Positions 40,412-45,438 of a DNA stretch of 45,438 nt are shown piece after piece. Each line of letters starts with the position of its first letter. Within the stretch, counting starts at the first letter, position 1. Below the pieces are notes generated by a model that saw nothing but the letters and a program-made list of their open reading frames with translations, ran no database searches and had not been told where the DNA came from. The translations under genes were made by a program, and so were the position numbers. The DNA comes from Rheinheimera riviphila (lineage in GTDB: Bacteria; Pseudomonadota; Gammaproteobacteria; Enterobacterales; Alteromonadaceae): contig NZ_SACS01000029.1 of assembly GCF_004005945.1 (NCBI RefSeq), forward strand, positions 1-45,438. The letters are read 5' to 3'.

Positions 40412-41740
40412 ATGGCTAGACCAGGTCAGGACTCAAAAAGTGCAAAAGGCGGCTTCAGCGAGCTGAAATCCCGTCTGTTATTTGTACTGATGGCCATAAT
40501 CGTTTTCCGATTAGGCTCATTTGTGCCAATTCCTGGAATTGACGCCACCGTGCTTGCTCAATTATTCGAACAGCAAAAAGGTACCATCGTTGAAATGTTT
40601 AACATGTTCAGCGGTGGTGCTCTTGAGCGTGCATCTGTATTTGCACTTGGCATTATGCCTTACATTTCTGCTTCAATTATTGTCCAGTTACTGACGGTCA
40701 TGCACCCGAAGATGGCTGAGTTGAAGAAAGAAGGTGAAGCAGGCAAGCGCAAAATCAATCAGTATACACGTTACGGTACCTTAGCTTTAGCATTGGTCCA
40801 GGCGGCAAGTATTGCCACTGGTCTGCCAAACATGATGCCCGGACTGGTGATTAACCCAGGTTTTGGTTTCTACTTTACTGCAGTTGTAAGTTTGGTCACC
40901 GGCACCATGTTTTTGATGTGGTTAGGTGAACAGATTACTGAGCGCGGTATTGGTAATGGTATCTCGTTGCTGATCTTTGTCGGTATCGTTGCTGGCTTCC
41001 CGTCTGCCGTAGGCCAGACGATTGAGATGGCACGTCAAGGCGATCTGCACTTTTTGTTATTGCTGTTTATCGTTGCGATTGTTGTGGTTGTTACCTGGTT
41101 CGTTGTGTTCTTCGAACGTGGTCAGCGCCGGATTGTGGTGAATTACGCGAAGCGTCAGCAAGGCCGTCAGGTTTTTGCCGCGCAGAGCAGTCATTTACCG
41201 CTGAAGGTGAACATGGCTGGGGTTATTCCACCAATCTTCGCTTCAAGCATCATCCTGTTTCCAGGGACGATTGCAACTTGGTTCGGCTCAGGTGAGGGTA
41301 TGATTGCCAACTTCTTCCAGGAGTTAGCGTTAAATCTGTCTCAGGGGCAACCGCTGTACATCATTTTGTATGCTTCAGCGATTATTTTCTTCTGTTTCTT
41401 TTACACTGCGTTGGTGTTCAACCCGCGTGAAACAGCAGATAACCTGAAAAAATCTGGTGCTTTTATTCCAGGCATTCGTCCGGGTGAACAGACATCAAAA
41501 TACATTGATAAAGTAATGACGCGTTTAACCTTAGCTGGCGCAGCGTATATCACCTTTATCTGTTTGGTTCCTGAGTTCATGATGGTTGCACTGAACGTGC
41601 AATTCTACTTCGGTGGTACATCATTGTTGATTATCGTTGTGGTAATCATGGACTTTATGGCACAGGTACAGACTCACTTGATGTCACATCAATATGATTC
41701 TGTGCTTAAAAAGGCAAATCTTAAGGGCTTCGGTCGTTAA
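40412..41740 (+). CDS. secY: preprotein translocase subunit SecY
   Basis: SecY is the protein-conducting channel of the inner membrane. The 442-residue protein has ten hydrophobic segments. It shows the plug region ([14 protein letters not shown]), [15 protein letters not shown] in TM2, and cytoplasmic loop residues such as [18 protein letters not shown] and [11 protein letters not shown]. It sits between rplO and rpmJ as in E. coli. Confidence 0.98.
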   Translation: MARPGQDSKSAKGGFSELKSRLLFVLMAIIVFRLGSFVPIPGIDATVLAQLFEQQKGTIVEMFNMFSGGALERASVFALGIMPYISASIIVQLLTVMHPKMAELKKEGEAGKRKINQYTRYGTLALALVQAASIATGLPNMMPGLVINPGFGFYFTAVVSLVTGTMFLMWLGEQITERGIGNGISLLIFVGIVAGFPSAVGQTIEMARQGDLHFLLLLFIVAIVVVVTWFVVFFERGQRRIVVNYAKRQQGRQVFAAQSSHLPLKVNMAGVIPPIFASSIILFPGTIATWFGSGEGMIANFFQELALNLSQGQPLYIILYASAIIFFCFFYTALVFNPRETADNLKKSGAFIPGIRPGEQTSKYIDKVMTRLTLAGAAYITFICLVPEFMMVALNVQFYFGGTSLLIIVVVIMDFMAQVQTHLMSHQYDSVLKKANLKGFGR

Positions 41741-41762
41741 GGTAATTTTGCGGAGTTAAGTC

Positions 41763-41876
41763 ATGAAAGTACGAGCTTCCGTTAAGAAGATCTGCCGTAA
41801 CTGTAAAGTTATCAAGCGCAACAACGTTGTGCGGGTAATTTGCGTAGAGCCAAAGCATAAACAACGCCAAGGCTAA
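41763..41876 (+). CDS. rpmJ: 50S ribosomal protein L36
   Basis: A 37-residue protein, short enough to be missed. It starts [20 protein letters not shown] and ends [10 protein letters not shown]. Cys11, Cys14, Cys27 and His32 form the zinc site (the C+ form). It is one residue shorter than in E. coli. It lies 22 bases after secY and ends the spc operon. Confidence 0.95.
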   Translation: MKVRASVKKICRNCKVIKRNNVVRVICVEPKHKQRQG

Positions 41877-41899
41877 TACAGCAGAAAAATATTAAGAAA

Positions 41900-41923
41900 G
41901 GGCTAGACTATTTAGTTTAGCCC
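41900..41923 (+). other. hairpin between spc and alpha operons
   Basis: GGGCTAGACTA (41900-41910) pairs with TAGTTTAGCCC (41913-41923) with one G-U pair and a two-base loop. No T run follows, so it may be a processing site or weak terminator between rpmJ and rpsM. Confidence 0.5.
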
Positions 41924-41942
41924 CGACTTATTGTTGCAATAT

Positions 41943-42012
41943 GGCCGCCGTTTGAGTATCCTTACGGGCTTTTCAAATCGGCACCCTTTTAATCTTTTAT
42001 AGGAGAACGTTA
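41943..42012 (+). promoter_or_regulatory. alpha operon leader (S4-binding pseudoknot)
   Basis: TTTGAGTATCCT (41951-41962) and ACGGGCTTTTCA (41964-41975), then AGGAG and the GTG of rpsM, match the conserved alpha-operon ribosome-binding RNA of E. coli. There, S4 binds a pseudoknot and traps the 30S subunit. GCCG upstream can pair with CGGC at 41979-41982. So S4 most likely feeds back on rpsM-rplQ here too. Confidence 0.85.
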
Positions 42013-42369
42013 GTGGCCCGTATCGCTGGCATTAACATCCCCGATAATAAACATGCAGTCATTTCTTTGACTTATGTTTTTGGTATCGGTAAAACCCGCT
42101 CAAAGGCTATCCTTTCTGCAGTGGGTATCGAAGAAAACCGTAAAATCTCTACGTTATCAGACGCTGAGTTGGATTCTCTTCGTGAAGAAGTTGCTAAGTA
42201 CACCGTTGAAGGTGACTTGCGCCGTGAAGTTACATTAAATATTAAGCGTTTAATGGACCTGGGTTGCTACCGTGGCCTGCGCCATCGTCGTAGTCTGCCG
42301 GTTCGTGGTCAGCGCACTAAAACAAATGCGCGTACCCGCAAGGGCCCACGTAAAGCGATTAAGAAATAA
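42013..42369 (+). CDS. rpsM: 30S ribosomal protein S13
   Basis: S13 contacts the 50S through bridge B1. It starts at GTG 42013 as in E. coli and has 118 residues: [27 protein letters not shown] and the basic tail with [17 protein letters not shown]. Confidence 0.97.
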   Translation: MARIAGINIPDNKHAVISLTYVFGIGKTRSKAILSAVGIEENRKISTLSDAELDSLREEVAKYTVEGDLRREVTLNIKRLMDLGCYRGLRHRRSLPVRGQRTKTNARTRKGPRKAIKK

Positions 42370-42380
42370 GGTGATTCAAC

Positions 42381-42770
42381 ATGGCTAAAGCACCAGTTCG
42401 TACTCGTAAACGGGTAAAAAAGCAAGTTTCTGACGGTATGGCTCATATCCATGCGTCTTTCAACAATACCATTGTCACGATCACTGACCGTCAAGGTAAT
42501 GCCCTGTGCTGGGCAACTGCCGGTGGTTCTGGTTTCCGTGGTTCGCGTAAGTCTACGCCGTTCGCTGCACAGGTTGCTGCTGAGCGTGCTGGTACTGCCG
42601 CGTTAGAATATGGTCTGAAGAATCTTGAAGTGTTTGTTAATGGTCCTGGTCCAGGCCGTGAATCAGCCATTCGTGCGCTGAACGCTGCTGGTTACCGCAT
42701 CACAAACATCACCGACGTGACGCCGATTCCACACAATGGTTGTCGTCCACCGAAAAAACGTCGCGTGTAA
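42381..42770 (+). CDS. rpsK: 30S ribosomal protein S11
   Basis: S11 lies on the 30S platform near the E site. The 129 residues contain [19 protein letters not shown] and end [18 protein letters not shown], the family C-terminus. Confidence 0.98.
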   Translation: MAKAPVRTRKRVKKQVSDGMAHIHASFNNTIVTITDRQGNALCWATAGGSGFRGSRKSTPFAAQVAAERAGTAALEYGLKNLEVFVNGPGPGRESAIRALNAAGYRITNITDVTPIPHNGCRPPKKRRV

Positions 42771-42801
42771 TTAGCGCTTCTAAGATTATTGGAGAAAGAA
42801 G

Positions 42802-43422
42802 ATGGCAAGATATTTGGGTCCTAAGCTCAAACTGAGTCGTCGCGAAGGTACAGATCTGTTCCTGAAAAGCGGCGTCCGAGCAATTGATTCAAAGTGTAAT
42901 TTAGCAACTGCTCCTGGTCAGCACGGCGCTCGTCGCGGTCGTTTATCAGATTACGGTTTGCAATTACGCGAAAAACAAAAAGTTCGTCGTATTTATGGCG
43001 TTCTTGAAAAGCAGTTCCGCAATTTATATAAAGAAGCTGCTCGTTTAAAAGGTAACACTGGCGAAAACCTGCTTCAGTTACTGGAGTCACGTTTAGATAA
43101 CGTGGTTTATCGCATGGGTCTTGCTAGCACACGTGCAGAAGCGCGTCAGTTAGTAAGCCACAAAGCTATTCTGCTTGACGGTAAAGTTGTGAACATTCCT
43201 TCTTATGCTGTTGCTCCAGAACAAGTTATCGCAGTTCGTGAGAAAGCTAAGAAGCAAGCGCGTATCGTTGCTGCTTTGGAAGTCGCTGAACAACGCGAAA
43301 AGCCAACTTGGATTGAAGTTGACACGAAGAAAATGGAAGGTGTTTTCAAACGTCATCCAGAGCGTTCAGATTTGTCAGCTGACATCAACGAACAGTTAAT
43401 CGTCGAACTTTACTCTAAGTAG
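42802..43422 (+). CDS. rpsD: 30S ribosomal protein S4
   Basis: S4 is a primary 16S binder and represses the alpha operon through its leader. The 206-residue protein has [16 protein letters not shown], the S4 RNA-binding domain ([20 protein letters not shown]) and ends with VELYSK. No zinc-finger cysteines are present, as in E. coli. Confidence 0.98.
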   Translation: MARYLGPKLKLSRREGTDLFLKSGVRAIDSKCNLATAPGQHGARRGRLSDYGLQLREKQKVRRIYGVLEKQFRNLYKEAARLKGNTGENLLQLLESRLDNVVYRMGLASTRAEARQLVSHKAILLDGKVVNIPSYAVAPEQVIAVREKAKKQARIVAALEVAEQREKPTWIEVDTKKMEGVFKRHPERSDLSADINEQLIVELYSK

Positions 43423-43449
43423 TAAGGCATTTTCTTAAGAGAGGATACA

Positions 43450-44439
43450 ATGCAGGGTTCTGTCACCGAATTCCTTAAGCCGAGATTAGTTGGTATCGAA
43501 AAAATCAACCCAACTCGTGCCAAAGTTACTTTGGAACCACTTGAGCGCGGTTTCGGGCATACCTTGGGCAACGCGTTACGTCGCATCCTTTTATCGTCAA
43601 TGCCAGGTTGTGCAGTGACGGAAGTGGAAATCGACGGCGTGCTTCATGAGTACAGCGCCAAAGAAGGCGTGCAAGAAGATATCATCGATATCCTTTTGAA
43701 CCTGAAAGGCTTAGCCGTTCGTTTGGAAGACAAAGATGAAGTCACACTGACTTTAACGAAAAAAGGTGCTGGCCCTGTAACAGCTGGTGATATCCAGCGT
43801 GGCGACGGTGTTGTCATCGTTAACCCTGAACACGTTATTTGCAATCTGACTGGCGAAACTGAATTCAGTATGCGTCTGAAAGTGCAACGTGGTCGCGGTT
43901 ATGTGCCTGCATCAGCCCGTGTCTCCTCTGAAGATGACGAACGTCCGATTGGTCGTTTGTTACTTGATGCGTCTTTCAGTCCTGTTGAGCGTATTGCTTA
44001 TTCAGTTGAAGCCGCTCGGGTAGAACAACGTACTGACCTGGACAAACTGGTTATTGACATGGAAACCAATGGCACTGTTGAGCCAGAGGAAGCCATTCGT
44101 CGCGCCGCAACGATTTTAGCTGAACAGCTGGAATTCTTTGTTGAACTGCGTGATAAGAGTGAGCCTGAAAAACGCGAAGAGAAGCCGGAGTTTGATCCGA
44201 TTCTGTTGCGTCCGGTTGATGACCTGGAATTAACAGTTCGTTCTGCCAACTGTTTGAAAGCAGAGCAGATTCAGTATATCGGTGATCTGGTGCAACGTAC
44301 CGAGGTTGAGCTTCTTAAGACGCCAAACCTGGGTAAAAAGTCACTTACCGAAATTAAAGACGTGTTGGCGTCACGCGGTTTGTCCTTAGGCATGCGCCTG
44401 GAAAACTGGCCGCCAGCTAGTTTGGTAAACAAAGACTAA
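43450..44439 (+). CDS. rpoA: RNA polymerase subunit alpha
   Basis: The alpha subunit dimerises to start polymerase assembly and contacts UP elements and activators. It has 329 residues, as in E. coli. The N-terminal domain has [20 protein letters not shown]. The C-terminal domain has [20 protein letters not shown] and [16 protein letters not shown], keeping the DNA-contact Arg, Asn, Gly and Lys. Confidence 0.99.
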   Translation: MQGSVTEFLKPRLVGIEKINPTRAKVTLEPLERGFGHTLGNALRRILLSSMPGCAVTEVEIDGVLHEYSAKEGVQEDIIDILLNLKGLAVRLEDKDEVTLTLTKKGAGPVTAGDIQRGDGVVIVNPEHVICNLTGETEFSMRLKVQRGRGYVPASARVSSEDDERPIGRLLLDASFSPVERIAYSVEAARVEQRTDLDKLVIDMETNGTVEPEEAIRRAATILAEQLEFFVELRDKSEPEKREEKPEFDPILLRPVDDLELTVRSANCLKAEQIQYIGDLVQRTEVELLKTPNLGKKSLTEIKDVLASRGLSLGMRLENWPPASLVNKD

Positions 44440-44478
44440 CCAGACACCAGTTCCTGGTTTAGTGAGAAGGAATAGATC

Positions 44479-44877
44479 ATGCGCCATCGTAAGAGTGGTC
44501 GTCAGTTAAACCGGAACAGCAGCCACCGTCAGGCGATGTTCCGTAATATGGCAAGCTCATTGGTGAAGCACGAAATCATCAAAACGACTTTGCCAAAAGC
44601 AAAAGAGTTACGTCGTGTAATCGAACCTCTGATTACACTGGCTAAGATTGATAGCGTTGCAAACCGCCGTTTAGCTTTTGCCCGTACTCGTGATAAAGAA
44701 GTTGTTGGTTTGTTGTTCAACGTGCTGGGTCCGCGTTATAACGTGCGTCCAGGTGGTTACACTCGTATTCTGAAGTGTGGCTTCCGTGCCGGTGACAATG
44801 CACCAATGGCATATATCGAGTTAGTTGACCGTCCAGAAGTGGGCGCTCTGCCAGTTGAAGAAACTGCAGCTGAGTAA
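44479..44877 (+). CDS. rplQ: 50S ribosomal protein L17
   Basis: L17 lies near the exit tunnel. The 132-residue protein starts [20 protein letters not shown] and has the [20 protein letters not shown] signature. The C-terminus is a few residues longer than in E. coli (127). Last gene of the alpha operon. Confidence 0.97.
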   Translation: MRHRKSGRQLNRNSSHRQAMFRNMASSLVKHEIIKTTLPKAKELRRVIEPLITLAKIDSVANRRLAFARTRDKEVVGLLFNVLGPRYNVRPGGYTRILKCGFRAGDNAPMAYIELVDRPEVGALPVEETAAE

Positions 44878-44890
44878 TTTACTCGAACTT

Positions 44891-44919
44891 AAAAAGCCGG
44901 CTACTGCCGGCTTTTTTTT
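44891..44919 (+). terminator. alpha operon terminator
   Basis: GCCGGC (44896-44901) pairs with GCCGGC (44906-44911) around TACT, flanked by A and T runs that lengthen the stem, with an 8-base T run. Strong, possibly bidirectional. Confidence 0.93.
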
Positions 44920-45096
44920 ACGTCAAAGTTCCAAAATTCGTTGTAGTAACAAAGAAGCTTATCTCAATACACAGATCCTGCTCTGTGCTGCTTGCAAATT
45001 CAAAGTCGACTGCTGTTACTCTAGGTTTAAGATATATTCCCGCTGGCTTAGCTTCTCTCATTGATGTCGTGATCGTTTGATCTTCCACTACTTGGT
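44920..45096. other. intergenic, nothing recognised
   Basis: No coding sequence, RNA gene or repeat was recognised between the alpha operon terminator and the truncated gene on the other strand. Confidence 0.5.
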
Positions 45097-45316
45097 CTAT
45101 TTGCCTAGGTAAAAGCTAATTTCCACTTTAATTACTTTGTCGTTCTGCTTATAGCTATATAAGGTGTAGCTTGGTAAATGTATTTGCGGCGCATAGGTCG
45201 GATACCAGTTCTTATTAATCCATCGTAGTCGTTGCATCAGTCTTTCCTTATTACTCTGCATAGAAGCAGGTGTTGAATTGTAGTTATTGGTGACATGACA
45301 TATTAGAGCTCTTGCA
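45097..45316 (-). pseudogene. 3' part of an unknown gene, cut by an insertion element
   Basis: Reading on the minus strand, an open frame ends at TAG 45097 with protein-like sequence (QRLRWINKNWYPTYAPQIHL, then YKQNDKVIKVEISFYLGK). The only available ATG lies at 45342, inside the repeat array, and gives codons derived from the repeat. The natural N-terminus was therefore probably lost when the element inserted at about 45317. I do not recognise the family. Alternatively the frame is chance. Confidence 0.4.
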
Positions 45317-45438
45317 TGTTTCGGATGAATCCGAACACTCATTTCGGTCCAATCCGATCACCCATTTCGGTTTAATCCGATCGCCTATTTCGGTTTTATC
45401 CGATCACTTTTAGCCATTTTCCGAAATCGATGTTCGGA
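45317..45438 (+). mobile_element. left end of an IS21-like element (partial)
   Basis: The sequence begins TGTTTCGGATGAATCCGAA and continues to the window edge as repeats. IS21-family ends start with TG and carry several internal repeats that bind the IstA transposase, which this matches. The transposase genes and the other end would lie beyond the window, so assignment is inferred. Confidence 0.6.
45318..45409 (+). repeat. four tandem 23-bp repeats
   Basis: Units at 45318-45340, 45341-45363, 45364-45386 and 45387-45409 follow the pattern ATTTCGG-N3-AATCCGATCA plus three bases. Each unit holds an inner inverted pair (TTCGG and CCGA). Probable transposase binding sites. Confidence 0.85.

Noticed and set aside
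45318..45409. CRISPR-like array
   Set aside because: The 23-bp units are adjacent with no spacers and lie at a mobile-element-like end.

Overview
The window comes from a gammaproteobacterial chromosome. It carries the classic block that follows an rRNA operon in Alteromonadales and Chromatiaceae-like bacteria: 5S rRNA tail, murB-birA-coaX, tRNA Thr-Tyr-Gly-Thr, tuf, tRNA-Trp, secE-nusG, rplKAJL-rpoBC, the str operon with a second tuf, then the S10, spc and alpha operons. Gene order, protein lengths and the alpha-operon leader resemble Shewanella and E. coli. A Rheinheimera/Alishewanella/Shewanella-type host is my inference, not something the sequence proves.

Layout. Positions 1-122 hold the end of 5S rRNA and its terminator, followed by an unusual run of small hairpins (186-277). 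Positions 587-3387 are a two-gene unit: a CoA-transferase/acetyl-CoA hydrolase fused to a GNAT acetyltransferase, translationally coupled to a histone-deacetylase-fold enzyme. Next come murB, birA and coaX with overlapping ends, then the tRNA-tuf unit and tRNA-Trp with secE-nusG. The rplK and rplJ promoters each have a -10 box inside a GC-clamped inverted repeat. rplL-rpoB contains an attenuator. The str operon (rpsL-rpsG-fusA-tuf) ends at 24733. A fatty acyl-CoA dehydrogenase with a PsrA-like upstream palindrome sits between tuf and the S10 operon.

The S10 operon (26925-31905) ends in a strong terminator. Between rpsQ and rplN, exactly at the S10/spc junction, there is about 4.4 kb of foreign and decaying DNA. 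It begins with a degenerate group II intron next to the terminator. The intron keeps a recognisable domain V with a CGC triad, but its reverse transcriptase is broken and lacks the YADD region. After it comes a lanthipeptide (RiPP) island: an 11-bp-arm dyad, a 38-residue candidate precursor peptide overlapping an intact LanC-type cyclase, and the wreck of a LanB dehydratase. A new leader with an extended -10 promoter then restarts the spc operon.

The spc (rplN-rpmJ) and alpha (rpsM-rplQ) operons are complete and conventional, including the S4-binding alpha leader. The window ends with a truncated unknown gene apparently interrupted by the repeat-rich left end of an IS21-like element (45317 onward). 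The main candidate for something undescribed is the lanthipeptide island with its retained cyclase in the middle of the ribosomal protein superoperon.
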